Positions 9,649 through 19,410 of a stretch of DNA of 64,000 nt are shown piece by piece. The stretch is from Corynebacterium meridianum (lineage in GTDB: Bacteria > Actinomycetota > Actinomycetes > Mycobacteriales > Mycobacteriaceae), in contig NZ_JAEIOS010000011.1 in NCBI RefSeq assembly GCF_016342265.1, forward strand, positions 496,001-560,000, written 5' to 3'. The notes under the pieces were generated by a model, which saw nothing but the letters and a program-made list of their open reading frames with translations, had not been told where the DNA came from and did no database searches. The number at the start of each line of letters is the position of its first letter. The stretch's first letter is position 1. The translations under genes and the position numbers were made by a program.

Positions 9649-12600
9649 CTAGTCCCCGATCCCGGGGTTCGTGACGGCGAGGACCATCGCCTCGGCGGCG
9701 ATGAGGTCGCCGGTGACGAGGTCCGGGGTGAGGTCGGCGAGACGGCTCCATCCGGGGGTCGCCGCGGTGAGCAGCTTGGATTTGCCCATCAGCCCGTGGG
9801 CGTGCATCCGGGCGGCGAGCGCGAACACGAGGGAGACGACGGGGGCGAGTGCCCAGGTGTTCGCGCCGGAGTCGGTGTCCACGCCCTCGAGTTTGTCGAA
9901 GCGGACCCGGGCCGAGGAGTACAGGCGCCGGTTCGCGCCGCGCATCGCCTTCATCAGGGCTGCGGCGGAGGTCACCATCTCGCGGTCGGCGAGCAGGGCG
10001 TTGAGTTCGTGGCGTTTGTTGAATGTCTCGAACACGGCGAGGAGCCGGGCGCTGTCGTCCATGATGGGGCCGGGGACGATCTCGGCCTGGGCGAAGAACA
10101 TCTTGAGCAGTGATTCCTGCTGGGCCTCGTCCATCTGGGCGATCTGGACGGTGGACTGGTCGATGCACGCGGTGTCGAGGGTGGCGTCGCGTCCCGTGGA
10201 CAGGGTCTCCACGAGCCGCTTTCCGGCGACCTCCGCCAGCCGGTCGAGCAGTGTACGGAGCCTCGCGCGGGGTTCGCCATCTTCGACCGCGGCATGGACG
10301 GCGGGGAGCTGCGCCAGGAGTTCCAGGGTGCCGATCCACGCGGTGCGGTGGATCGCGACGGCTGCGTCCCGCGTTTCGGGCGCGGGCGCGACCTCACCCT
10401 CCACCGGGTCACCGTCGTCGTCTGCGTCGGGCTCAGCGGCGGGTGCGGCGAACGGCCCGTGGACGAGTCCGGAGACGACGACCTTCCCGGGCTGTGCTTC
10501 GCTGGGGACGAGGGATGCGGAGAGCCCGGCGAGTGCGGCCGCGGGGTTCGCGGCGAGTGCGGTGCTGACCGCCCTGCGGAGCTGGCCCGCGCCGACCGCG
10601 GCTTCACTGTCCGGATCGCTGGTCACGCCCGTATCCGGGCTGAATCCGGCGAGGAAGTCCCAGAGCACCGGCATGACGGAGGCGTCGGTGGGCGCGGTCT
10701 CCGAATCACCGGAGAGGAACGCGGAGAGTTCGTTCAGTGGTTCGCTGCTGCCGGTGTAGTGCCCCGGTTGGGACGCGGTGAGTGCGGTGGTACCGGGCAC
10801 GATCGGTGCGCGTAGTACGGAGAACGGGTCCGCGGAGTGGAGCTGGACGGTGAGTTCTCCGGCGTCGATGAAATCGGTGGGGAGTTCGGTGCGCCCGTCG
10901 GTGACGGGAATCGTGCGGGCGAACACCCAGGGGGCGGTGGCGGGCCACACCCACGCCCCCAGAGCGCGGTCGCGGGAGACCCCCTCGAACACGAGGTGCC
11001 CGTCCCCGACGGTGACGCCGGTGGCGTGGGGTGCGGGGTCGATGAGCGCGAGGTTCACCGACACCCGGCGGTCACTGCGGGGGTCGGTCCACTCGAATTC
11101 CATCCGTCCGCCGGGCAGGACGGCGGTGGACGCGGCGAGCTGAGCCATGGGTGCGGTGTAGGTGCGACCGTCCTCGGCGGTGAGCCGCACGGTACGCAGT
11201 GGTGCGCCGTGATGGTTGCGGACGGTGACCTTCGGGTCGCCGAGCTCTCCGGTGGCGCGGATCCGGAGTACGCCGCCGGCGTCGAACTGGCGGGCACCGC
11301 AGACGAACCGGGTGGTCCGCCACATCGGGGGCTGGGTGGTCAGGGGTACCTCGAAGGTGAGCCGGGGCGGGGTGAACCGCAACGGCATCGCGTCACCCTC
11401 GTCGGTGGTGATGACGGCGTCGCCGCCGGCCTCGTCCGGGGCGACGTGGATGGTGCGCGGTTTCGCGGTGAAGGGCTTGTCACCGGGACGGATGGTGCAG
11501 CTGGCCTCGCTGAGTCCGCCGGTGGCCGGGATGCGGACGGACCGGCAGGCACCGTGGATGTCGGTGGTGGCGTCGATCCCCTCGACGATGGCGAACTCGT
11601 GGCGGAAGGATTCGTTGCGGGGCCCGCGCAGCCGCACGAGGTACTCCCCCACCCACGGTGCGTCGTAGAGCTCGGGGTCGAAGATGTCGAAGACGCCGCC
11701 CTCGGCGGGGATGATGAGCGGTTCGGCGGGGGCGACCTCATCGCCGGCGTGTCCCGTCCCCGCGTACGCGGAGATGGACAGCCACCAGGTCTCCTCGGCG
11801 CCGGATACCGTCGGCGGGAATTCGGCCAGAAGCGAGGCGGAGTGGATGGGCAGTCCGCCGAGGCTGCGGAGGTCCGCGACGGGGGCGCCCGGGTCGCGGA
11901 ACATGACGCGCTGCCGGGGGTCGACGCAGCGCACGTTGTGCATCGGTGAGGGGGTCTGCCCGGGGCGCAGGACCTGGAGGGACGCGACCTGCGAGGTGTC
12001 GACCCGGCGGGCGGTCCACCCGGCCCAGCCGTCGACGGCACCGGAGGAGATGACGGGGATGTCCGCGCCGGTGACCACGTCGACGAGGCGGGAATCGTCC
12101 GGGGTGACGACGATCAGCTCGGGATGGTGCAGGGAGGCGAGGTCGGTGAGGTTCTGTCCCTTGATGGAGAACACCAGCACCGGGTCGTCGGAGTCGACGA
12201 CCGGGACGACCCAGGTGGTGTCATTCGTGATGTCGGCGACGGTGATCTCACGGAGCTGGCGTTCGACGTGCAGGTCGAGCAGCTCCGAGAATCCACCGGT
12301 CTCGCCCCAGCTGCGTCCTGTCCGGTAGATCCGGGTGGTGCCTTCGACGGACACACGCCACTGGACCTCGGCGTCCTGCCCCTCGGGCAGCACCTGTTCG
12401 GACAACCTGAGGCACACCTTGCCGCGGTGTGCGTCGAAGATGACGCGTGGTGTGTGTTCCCGGGTCGCGACGCCGACGGCGGAGCCACGGTCAGGGGTTC
12501 CGACGGGCCGTTCCCTCAGTTCAGCGGCGACCGCACCGCGCAGCAGCACGGGCAGGATCCCTCTGCCCCGGTCGTCCTGTCCGGCGAGGAGTGCGCGCCA

Positions 12601-13305
12601 ACCGCGTGGATCGGTACGGGTGAGTTCGCGGAGCTCGATGACGCCGGCGAGAACATCGCCGAGGATCTCCGGGGCGGCGGCCGCGACATCGGCGGTGACC
12701 GGCAGGAGCGTGACCGGTCGATCCTCATCATCGTCGTCGGTGGGGAGATGCTCCGCGTAGCTTCCGTCCGCGAGCATGTCGACGATGCCGGGGCCGGTGA
12801 GTTCCCGGTCGGCACCATCGAGGATGTCGAGGAGTTCCAGCAGCCCGGGTACCTCGTTGCCGGTGACGCCGGCGTGGGTCGCGAGCAACAGCACCGGGTC
12901 TTCGAGGGCGTCCGGGACCTGCAGCCCGACCCGGCGAACGAGATTGACGGTGACGTCTGCGAGGTCTCCGGTGAGACCGTCCGAGGGCGCGAGCCCGAGG
13001 CCGTGCAGGTACTCGTCGAAGAAGCTGGAGCGGTCGGTCATCCTCGCGGCGCGTGCGACGAGGGTGACCACGGCGACGGTCGGGGTGACGTCGACGAGAC
13101 CGGCGATGGTCGCGCCTGCGGACATCTGGCGGGAGAGGAAGGTCCCGTAGAAGCGTTCGATGCACTCGATGTCATCGGACTTGAGCCCCGTTCCTGTGAC
13201 CCGGTCCCGGTCGGCGAGGACCTGTGCAAGTTTCAGCTCGGTCTGGGAGGCCCAGCCGAGGAGGGAGTCGTTCAGGTCCGCGATCGGATTGGCGCTGCCG
13301 CTCAT
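9649..13305 (-). CDS. Large conserved-looking protein of unknown family (1218 residues)
   Basis: I do not recognise this protein. It has no signal peptide, transmembrane helix, Walker motif or obvious catalytic signature. Residues 1 to about 320 look alpha-helical, with an acidic patch (LPTDDDDEDRPV). A long middle part (about 330-880) is beta-rich with many Val/Thr/Trp strands, suggesting stacked beta-sandwich domains. A short acidic linker (EPDADDDGDPVEGEVAPAPE) leads to a final alpha-helical domain that begins by about residue 1000. I start it at the ATG 13303-13305 (MSGSANPIADLND); the frame is open to 13422 but those residues look non-coding. The ribosome site is poor, a distant AGGGG. 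It sits between smc and ftsY on their strand, so a housekeeping role near chromosome or membrane is possible but unproven. Confidence 0.75.
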   Translation of the reverse strand: MSGSANPIADLNDSLLGWASQTELKLAQVLADRDRVTGTGLKSDDIECIERFYGTFLSRQMSAGATIAGLVDVTPTVAVVTLVARAARMTDRSSFFDEYLHGLGLAPSDGLTGDLADVTVNLVRRVGLQVPDALEDPVLLLATHAGVTGNEVPGLLELLDILDGADRELTGPGIVDMLADGSYAEHLPTDDDDEDRPVTLLPVTADVAAAAPEILGDVLAGVIELRELTRTDPRGWRALLAGQDDRGRGILPVLLRGAVAAELRERPVGTPDRGSAVGVATREHTPRVIFDAHRGKVCLRLSEQVLPEGQDAEVQWRVSVEGTTRIYRTGRSWGETGGFSELLDLHVERQLREITVADITNDTTWVVPVVDSDDPVLVFSIKGQNLTDLASLHHPELIVVTPDDSRLVDVVTGADIPVISSGAVDGWAGWTARRVDTSQVASLQVLRPGQTPSPMHNVRCVDPRQRVMFRDPGAPVADLRSLGGLPIHSASLLAEFPPTVSGAEETWWLSISAYAGTGHAGDEVAPAEPLIIPAEGGVFDIFDPELYDAPWVGEYLVRLRGPRNESFRHEFAIVEGIDATTDIHGACRSVRIPATGGLSEASCTIRPGDKPFTAKPRTIHVAPDEAGGDAVITTDEGDAMPLRFTPPRLTFEVPLTTQPPMWRTTRFVCGARQFDAGGVLRIRATGELGDPKVTVRNHHGAPLRTVRLTAEDGRTYTAPMAQLAASTAVLPGGRMEFEWTDPRSDRRVSVNLALIDPAPHATGVTVGDGHLVFEGVSRDRALGAWVWPATAPWVFARTIPVTDGRTELPTDFIDAGELTVQLHSADPFSVLRAPIVPGTTALTASQPGHYTGSSEPLNELSAFLSGDSETAPTDASVMPVLWDFLAGFSPDTGVTSDPDSEAAVGAGQLRRAVSTALAANPAAALAGLSASLVPSEAQPGKVVVSGLVHGPFAAPAAEPDADDDGDPVEGEVAPAPETRDAAVAIHRTAWIGTLELLAQLPAVHAAVEDGEPRARLRTLLDRLAEVAGKRLVETLSTGRDATLDTACIDQSTVQIAQMDEAQQESLLKMFFAQAEIVPGPIMDDSARLLAVFETFNKRHELNALLADREMVTSAAALMKAMRGANRRLYSSARVRFDKLEGVDTDSGANTWALAPVVSLVFALAARMHAHGLMGKSKLLTAATPGWSRLADLTPDLVTGDLIAAEAMVLAVTNPGIGD

Positions 13306-13446
13306 GACGTCGTGTGTGCCCCTTGGAGTGTGCCGGTGGATGGTTGGCCTGCCGAGCAGACTGTTCGATTCTAGCGCCCCCGTGCTGGACGCGTGCGGGC
13401 ACCATTGAAACCCATGGTCCACGGTCCTGAACAGCAGGTTTGTTGC
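13306..13446 (-). promoter_or_regulatory. Gap between smc and the large unknown gene
   Basis: These 141 bases separate two same-strand genes. I see no hairpin with a T-tract and no clear promoter hexamers. Co-transcription from smc is as likely as a separate promoter. Confidence 0.25.
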
Positions 13447-16400
13447 CTAGCTGGCGGTTGATCCGGGTTCGCCGGTGTCAGCCTGCGCGCGCGTGGCGGG
13501 GGACATCCGTTGGCTGATGACACGGGTGACGCCGTCGCCGCGCATGGTCACGCCGTAGAGCACGTTGGCGACGTCCATCGTCGGTTTCTGGTGGGTGATC
13601 ACGATGAGCTGGCTGGACTCGCGGAGTTCCTCGAAAAGGTTGATCAGGCGACGCAGATTCACGTCGTCGAGGGCGGCCTCGACCTCGTCCATGACGTAGA
13701 ACGGACTGGGCCGCGCGCGGAAGATCGCCACGAGCATGGCGAGTGCGGTGAGCGACTTCTCCCCGCCGGAGAGCAGCGACAGTCGCTTGACGCGCTTTCC
13801 GGGCGGCCGGGCCTCGACCTCGATGCCGGTGGTGAGCATTTCGTCCGGGTCGGTGAGCACGAGCCGCCCTTCCCCGCCCGGGAACAGGGTTGAGAACACG
13901 CGGGGGAACTCGTCCTCGACGTCGCGCCAGGCGTCGGTGAACAACTGGAGGATCTTCGCGTCGACCTCCTCGATGACACTGGTGAGGTCACGGCGGGCCT
14001 GCTCGACATCGGAGAGCTGGGTGGCGAGGTACTCGTAACGTTCCTCCAGTGCCTTGAATTCCTCGAGGGCGAGCGGGTTGACCTTGCCCAGGGAGGCGAG
14101 GTCCTTCTCCGCGCGCTTGAGGCGTTTCTTCTCCGCGGCGCGGTCGAAGTCCTCGCCCGGGGTGTAGTCCGCGAGGATGACCTCCACCGTCAGACCCAGC
14201 TGCCCGGTGATCTGTTCCTCGGCCTGTTCGATGCGCACCTGTGCCTGGCTGCGGGCGATGTCGGAGGCGTGTGCCGTGTCGGTGAGTCGGTTGAGTTCCA
14301 TCCGGGCGGCGTTCACCGCATCCTTGGCACGGGCGAGCCGTGTCGTGACGTCGGCCCGGGCCGTGTTGAGTTCGTCCCGCCGGGCCGCGGCCCGTGCGGT
14401 GGCGTCCGCGGTGCGGTCCGCGACCTCGCGGGCACCGCGTGCCACGGCTGCGGCGAGTTCGGCCGCCGCCCGGCGGGCGGCCATCGCCCTCTCGTGCCGG
14501 GCCTTGGCCTGCCGTTCGTGCTCGGCCTGGCGGCGCAGCGCATCGCCTTTTCCGCGCAGCTGCCCGGCGCGTTCCTCGGCGGTCCGCAGCGCGAGGCGGG
14601 CCTCGACTTCCATGGCCTTGACCTGCGCGAGCGCGGAGGTGGCCTCGTCCCGGGCGGCGGTGGAGGGCTCGTCGGGTTCATCGGTGTCCTCGACGCGGGT
14701 CAGTCGGTCGAGGGTCTCCTCGAGCTGTCCGGCGAGTTCATTGCGGCGGAGTTCGGCGGCGGTGACGCGCGAGGCCATGCGCTGGTGTTCGGCACGGGCC
14801 GCATCGTGGCTCTTTACCAAGCGCTTCGCGTCCCGGTTGAGGGTCTCGAGATCGCGGTCGTGCTCGCGGAGTGCGGCCTTCGCCGCCGCGGCATCGACCC
14901 GCGCCTCCTCCGCTGCGGTCGTTGCACCGGAGAGGGTGCCTGCGAGTTCGGAGAGTTCCGCCTCCACGGTGGTGAGTTCCCCGCGGGCGGAGTCGATCTG
15001 CGCGGTGATCTCCACGGCGGTTCCGGCACCCTGCCCGAGGGTCAGCCAACCGTGGCCGCGCAGCGTGCCGTCGCGGGTGACGGCCTTCAGCCTGGGGTCG
15101 TCGTCGATGGCCTGCAGCGCGGCGGTGTCGTCGTCGGCGAGGACGACGTCGACCAGGAGCCTCACGACGGCGGTACGCACGCCCGGGTCGAGGTCCAGGT
15201 GGTCGAGAAGCCAGGTGCATCCGGTCGGCAGATCGCTGTCGAGGCGCCAGTCCCCGCTTCCGGTGCCGGTCGTGTCGATGAGTGTGGTGCGGGGGATGTC
15301 CGCGCCGTCGAGTTCCCCGAGAACGGTGTCGTCGATGTCGCCGGCGACGGCTTCCGCCACGGGGCCGAGGGCCGCGGCGACGGCCTTCTCCGTTCCCGGT
15401 TCCGGGCGGATGAGGGTGGCGAGGGGTGCGAAGCCCTCCCCGAGGACCTCGGCTGCGTCGACGGTGGGCACGGTGGACTCGAGGGTGTCGATCCGCGAGG
15501 TCAGGGACGACACCCGGCGTTCCAGGGCGCGTTCGGCGTCGCGCAGCTGGTCGAGTCGCGCCTCGGCGGCCTGCGCCTCCGCTGACGCCCGGGTGTGTGC
15601 CTGTTCCAGTGGTTGGCGGTTGGTGGAGGAACTCTCGATCCGGGAGGCGATGGCCTCGGCCTCCGCACGGGCTGCGTCCGCACGTCCGAGGGTCTCCTCG
15701 AGTTGTTCGGTGAGCCGTTCGATGTCGGCGTCGGCGGCCTCGATCTGGCTGCGCTGGGATTCCTCGGCGGCGAGGAGCCTGACCACCCCCTCCCGCCGGT
15801 CGGCGATGGCCCGCATCTGGGCGAGGTGTTCGCGTTCGAGTTCGCGGGCGGTCTGTTCGCGGTCCTCGACCTCACCGCGGATGGACTCGAGGCGCTCGGC
15901 GGCCATCTCCACGGCCTCCTCGAGGCCGGCGAGTTCCTCGTCGGCGCGCTCCGCGCGGCGGGCGAGGTCATCGGGGTCGGGGCCGGAGTAGCTGATGTCG
16001 GAGACCTGGTTCGCGGCGCGATCGGCGGCGATGCGCACCGTCGCGGAGACACGTTCGGCCAGCGCCGACAGGGTGAACCAGAGATTCTGGGCGGCCTCGA
16101 CCTCGGGAGTGATCCGGGCGAGTTCCTCCTCGAGTTCGAGTTGCCCGCCGGTGGCCTCCTCCAGTTGTTCGGTGACTTCGCGGACCCGGGCGGCGAGCAG
16201 CTCCGCCTTCGCCTCGGCGTCCTCGGCGTCGGCGCGCAGCCGCACCAGCTGATCACCGGCGAGCCGGAGCCGGGCGTCACGTAGTTCGGCCTGCACCGTA
16301 GCAGCGCGCTTCGCGGCCTCGGCCTGTCTGGCAAGTGGCTTCAGCTGACGTTTGAGTTCGCCGGTGAGGTCGGTGAGTCGGTCGAGGTTGGCCTGCATGC

Positions 16401-16947
16401 CGACGAGCTTGCGGTGGGCCTTCTCCTTGCGTCGCCGGTGCTTGAGCACGCCGGCCGCCTCCTCGATGAAGGCGCGCCGGTCCTCGGGCTTCGCCTCGAG
16501 GATCTGGGCGAGGCGCCCCTGCCCGACGATGACGTGCATCTCGCGGCCGATTCCGGAGTCGGACAGCAGCTCCTGGATGTCCATCAGGCGGGCTCTCGTC
16601 CCGTTGATCTCGTACTCGCTCGCACCGTCGCGGAACATCCGGCGGGTGACGGATACCTCGGAGTAATCGATGTCGAGGGCACCGTCGGCATTGTCGATGG
16701 TGAGGGTCACCTCGGCGCGGCCCAGCGGTTTGCGGTCGCCCGCACCGGCGAAGATGACGTCCTCCATCTTCCCGCCGCGCAGGGTCTTCGCCCCCTGTTC
16801 CCCCATCACCCAGGCCAGCGCGTCGACGACGTTGGATTTACCGGAGCCGTTCGGACCGACGACGGCACAGATGCCGGGTCCGAATTTCAGGGTCGTCGCA
16901 GACGCGAAGGACTTGAATCCCTTGAGCGTCAGCGATTTCAGATGCAC
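13447..16947 (-). CDS. smc: Chromosome segregation ATPase Smc
   Basis: Smc is the core of the bacterial condensin that loads at parS sites and organises the chromosome with ScpA and ScpB. The 1166-residue protein has the N-terminal head with Walker A (GPNGSGKSNVVDAL), a coiled coil from about residue 165, a hinge (about 500-650), a returning coil, and the C-terminal head with signature LSGGEKSLTALAML and Walker B FYVMDEVEAALDD. The GTG at 16945-16947 gives the canonical start VHLKSLTLKGFKSF; upstream codons belong to the lipoprotein reading region. It lies 25 bases downstream of the lipoprotein gene, probably in one operon with acyP. Confidence 0.97.
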   Translation of the reverse strand: MHLKSLTLKGFKSFASATTLKFGPGICAVVGPNGSGKSNVVDALAWVMGEQGAKTLRGGKMEDVIFAGAGDRKPLGRAEVTLTIDNADGALDIDYSEVSVTRRMFRDGASEYEINGTRARLMDIQELLSDSGIGREMHVIVGQGRLAQILEAKPEDRRAFIEEAAGVLKHRRRKEKAHRKLVGMQANLDRLTDLTGELKRQLKPLARQAEAAKRAATVQAELRDARLRLAGDQLVRLRADAEDAEAKAELLAARVREVTEQLEEATGGQLELEEELARITPEVEAAQNLWFTLSALAERVSATVRIAADRAANQVSDISYSGPDPDDLARRAERADEELAGLEEAVEMAAERLESIRGEVEDREQTARELEREHLAQMRAIADRREGVVRLLAAEESQRSQIEAADADIERLTEQLEETLGRADAARAEAEAIASRIESSSTNRQPLEQAHTRASAEAQAAEARLDQLRDAERALERRVSSLTSRIDTLESTVPTVDAAEVLGEGFAPLATLIRPEPGTEKAVAAALGPVAEAVAGDIDDTVLGELDGADIPRTTLIDTTGTGSGDWRLDSDLPTGCTWLLDHLDLDPGVRTAVVRLLVDVVLADDDTAALQAIDDDPRLKAVTRDGTLRGHGWLTLGQGAGTAVEITAQIDSARGELTTVEAELSELAGTLSGATTAAEEARVDAAAAKAALREHDRDLETLNRDAKRLVKSHDAARAEHQRMASRVTAAELRRNELAGQLEETLDRLTRVEDTDEPDEPSTAARDEATSALAQVKAMEVEARLALRTAEERAGQLRGKGDALRRQAEHERQAKARHERAMAARRAAAELAAAVARGAREVADRTADATARAAARRDELNTARADVTTRLARAKDAVNAARMELNRLTDTAHASDIARSQAQVRIEQAEEQITGQLGLTVEVILADYTPGEDFDRAAEKKRLKRAEKDLASLGKVNPLALEEFKALEERYEYLATQLSDVEQARRDLTSVIEEVDAKILQLFTDAWRDVEDEFPRVFSTLFPGGEGRLVLTDPDEMLTTGIEVEARPPGKRVKRLSLLSGGEKSLTALAMLVAIFRARPSPFYVMDEVEAALDDVNLRRLINLFEELRESSQLIVITHQKPTMDVANVLYGVTMRGDGVTRVISQRMSPATRAQADTGEPGSTAS

Positions 16948-16972
16948 CGGAAAATAGTAACACCGGCCCCGG

Positions 16973-17479
16973 TCAGCGGTTTCGGGTGAGTTCCCCCGGT
17001 TCCAGTTCGTCGAGGAGCACGATCTTCCGGTCCCCCAGATCACGGGAGAGCGGGACGTCGACGGCGGCGAAGCGCGCCTCCTCGGTACAGGGGCCGTCCG
17101 TGCCCGGAAGGGTTCCGGCGACGAGCGCGAGCCGAACCTCGTTGTCGGTCTCGTCCACGACGGGTCGGACTCCGAAACACCGCGCGGTGCCCGTCATCCC
17201 GGCGATCCGGATGGTCCGCTGATCGATGACCGCATGGTCCTCGATGCGGGCGATGTGTTCGTCGCGCATCCTGTCGGACGCCCTGTCCACCGGATACTCT
17301 GCGAGGGGCACCACACCGGTTCCCGCGTCATCGCTTTCGGCCGGGATCTCCGTCACCGGACCGGTCGCGGGTGCGGGGCCGGAAGGAGCGGTGTCCTCGG
17401 CGCGCGGTGAGCATCCGCAGAGCGCGGCTGCGGATGCCGCTACCGCGACAAGAATCAGTGCGCTGGTCGGCCCCCTCAT
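16973..17479 (-). CDS. Small putative lipoprotein, unknown function
   Basis: The 168-residue product begins MRGPTSALILVAVAASAAAL and continues into a lipobox LCGC, predicting lipidation at Cys near residue 23-25. A Pro/Ala/Glu-rich linker is followed by a mature domain of about 120 residues with two further cysteines (TARCFGV and GPCTEE) that could form a disulfide outside the cell. I recognise no family. The ATG (17477-17479) overlaps the acyP stop as ATGA, so the two are translationally coupled. smc follows after 25 bases. Confidence 0.78.
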   Translation of the reverse strand: MRGPTSALILVAVAASAAALCGCSPRAEDTAPSGPAPATGPVTEIPAESDDAGTGVVPLAEYPVDRASDRMRDEHIARIEDHAVIDQRTIRIAGMTGTARCFGVRPVVDETDNEVRLALVAGTLPGTDGPCTEEARFAAVDVPLSRDLGDRKIVLLDELEPGELTRNR

Positions 17480-17769
17480 CTTTCGGTGAATCCCGAGTCC
17501 CCTCGGGGTTCGGACCACTGGTCGATCACCTTCTCCACCCGCCCGGGACGACGGGTGGTGCTGGGCTGTTCGGCGAGCCGCCCGAGGAGAGCGACACACG
17601 CCTGCTCCTCCCCCTCCGCGACGACGAGGACGCGCCCGTCCGGATAGTTGCTCGCGGATCCGGCCAACCCCAGTTCCTTCGCCTGACAGCGGGTCCACCA
17701 GCGGAAGCCCACCCCCTGGACATGCCCGTGCACCCACGCCGTCAGCCTCGTCCGATTCCCTGCACCCAT
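17476..17769 (-). CDS. acyP: Acylphosphatase
   Basis: Acylphosphatase hydrolyses the carboxyl-phosphate bond of acylphosphates such as acetyl-phosphate or carbamoyl-phosphate in the cytoplasm. The 97-residue protein is of standard size. The phosphate-binding loop VHGHVQGVGFR, with the catalytic Arg, is near residues 13-23. The catalytic Asn is in GSASNYPDGRV near residue 41. It is first in a tight group: its stop overlaps the lipoprotein start, and smc follows. The same linkage is common in actinobacteria. Confidence 0.93.
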   Translation of the reverse strand: MGAGNRTRLTAWVHGHVQGVGFRWWTRCQAKELGLAGSASNYPDGRVLVVAEGEEQACVALLGRLAEQPSTTRRPGRVEKVIDQWSEPRGDSGFTER

Positions 17770-17845
17770 CGTTTCCGCCCTCCGTGGTCATCATCGTGGT
17801 GAATATCTGTCCTGCGAGTCACTGTACCGGGGCGCGGACACACGG

Positions 17846-17883
17846 AGAGGGGCACCGCCCGCTGTGCCGGACGGTGCCCCTCT
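17846..17883. terminator. Terminator after the alanine/glycine symporter gene
   Basis: Perfect 12-base arms AGAGGGGCACCG (17846-17857) and CGGTGCCCCTCT (17872-17883) lie 17 bases downstream of the symporter stop on the minus strand. The gap 17770-17900 otherwise holds only the upstream region of acyP. Confidence 0.7.
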
Positions 17884-17900
17884 GACGGAGATCGCTGCGC

Positions 17901-19376
17901 CTACTTCACGCGGCGGGAAACCTCGTCGTAGCGCTCGTCGCGCTCGAGAACCGCGTCGGTTCCGTCCCAGCACTCCATGTTCTCCCAGCCACGGAGACGG
18001 GGAAGATCGTCGCGGTGGAACACGGGGTTGAGGCCCTTGGCACGCTGCTCGGAGAAGTGCCTGAGCAGCGCGACGGCGACGCCACCGAGCGGGATGATGG
18101 CGATGAGGTTGGCGGTGGCCATCAGCCCGGAGAAGGTGTCCGCGAGCGACCAGACGAGCGGGACGGAGCCGAGTGCGCCGCCGAACACGCAGAGGACCAC
18201 GAGGGCGCGGAAGCCGTTGAGCACGGTCTTCGACCCGGTCAGGAACTCGATGTTCGTCTCCCCGTAGTAGTAGTTGCCGATCACGGAGGAGAACGCCAGG
18301 AAGATGATGATCACGGTGAGGAAGTGGATGCCCCAGGTGCCGACGCTGTCGGCGAGAGCGTTCTGCGTGAGCTCCATGCCACCGCGGGTGTCGTCGTAGT
18401 CGGGCTTGGACAGCAGGATGATGAACGCGGTGACGGAGCAGACGACGATGGTGTCGAAGTAGACACCCAGGGTCTGGATCAGGCCCTGCTTCGCCGGGTG
18501 CGAGACCGTCGCTGTGGCAGCTGCGTTCGGCACCGAACCCATACCGGCTTCGTTGGAGAACAGGCCCCGGCGGACGCCGTTCATGATGACGGTACCGATC
18601 GCGGCACCGGTCACCGACCGGAATCCGAAGGCCTCCGCCCAGATGTTGGCGACCATTCCGGGAACCTGCCCGATGTGGATGACTACGACGATGATGCCGA
18701 CGATGATGTAGGCGACCGCCATGACGGGGACAATGACCTGGGTGACCGCGCCGATGCGCTGGATCCCGCCGAAGATGACGGCCGCGGTGACCAGCGCGAG
18801 AACGGCACCGACGATGATCTTGACGAGCACCGGGTTCGACGCCTCGAAGGAAGTGGTCATCGAGTCGGCGATGGAGTTGGACTGCACGGCGTTGAACACG
18901 AACCCGTAGGTCAGGGTGATGAGCACGGCGAAGATGACCGCCAGCCAGCGCCAGCCGAGGGCCCTCGTGATGTAGTAGGCGGGGCCACCCCGGAAGGAGT
19001 CCTTGTCCCGCACCTTGTAAACCTGGGCGAGCGTCGACTCGACGAAGGAGGTCGCGCCGCCGACTACGGCGAGCATCCACATCCAGAACACCGCGCCGGG
19101 CCCGCCCATCGCTATGGCGATGGCGACGCCTGCGACGTTGCCGGTACCGACGCGGGAGGCAGCCGAGACGGTGAACGCCTTGAAGGCGGAGATGTTCTTC
19201 TCCCCCTTCTCGGAGGGTGTCCGCTCCACGATCGAGCGGAACATGTCCGGGATGAACCGGAGCTGGACCACGAGGGTGGTCCAACAGAAGTAGAGCCCCG
19301 CTCCGATGAGCAGGACGAGCACGAATTGCCAGTAGAAGTCGTTGAACTCACCGACGAAGTTCTGAAGTTGTTCCAT
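17901..19376 (-). CDS. Alanine/glycine:cation symporter (AGCS family)
   Basis: This is a membrane carrier that takes up alanine or glycine with sodium (family knowledge). The 491-residue sequence shows about ten to eleven hydrophobic segments. It carries the family motifs VGTGNVAGVAIAIAMGGPGAVFWMW near residues 75-100, KDSFRGGPAYYITRALG and NEAGMGSVPNAAA, the last typical of AGCS proteins. I start it at the ATG 19374-19376 (MEQLQNFVGEF); the open frame to 19436 runs into mutM. The ribosome site is weak. It lies between mutM and acyP on the same strand with its own terminator. Confidence 0.93.
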   Translation of the reverse strand: MEQLQNFVGEFNDFYWQFVLVLLIGAGLYFCWTTLVVQLRFIPDMFRSIVERTPSEKGEKNISAFKAFTVSAASRVGTGNVAGVAIAIAMGGPGAVFWMWMLAVVGGATSFVESTLAQVYKVRDKDSFRGGPAYYITRALGWRWLAVIFAVLITLTYGFVFNAVQSNSIADSMTTSFEASNPVLVKIIVGAVLALVTAAVIFGGIQRIGAVTQVIVPVMAVAYIIVGIIVVVIHIGQVPGMVANIWAEAFGFRSVTGAAIGTVIMNGVRRGLFSNEAGMGSVPNAAATATVSHPAKQGLIQTLGVYFDTIVVCSVTAFIILLSKPDYDDTRGGMELTQNALADSVGTWGIHFLTVIIIFLAFSSVIGNYYYGETNIEFLTGSKTVLNGFRALVVLCVFGGALGSVPLVWSLADTFSGLMATANLIAIIPLGGVAVALLRHFSEQRAKGLNPVFHRDDLPRLRGWENMECWDGTDAVLERDERYDEVSRRVK

Positions 19377-19410
19377 GCGGAGAAACGTTAACCCAAAACT
19401 GGGGAAAAAG

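Noticed and set aside
7486-10113. 875-codon open frame on the plus strand over ftsY
   Set aside because: It is antisense to ftsY and the end of the large unknown gene, with Gly/Arg/Val-rich composition; a by-product of high GC.
14177-15991. 604-codon open frame on the plus strand over smc
   Set aside because: Ser/Arg/Ala-rich mirror of the smc coiled coil, without ribosome site or motif.
17791-19284. 497-codon minus-strand frame within the symporter gene
   Set aside because: Arg/His/Pro-rich out-of-frame copy of the symporter region; the AGCS frame has membrane helices and motifs.
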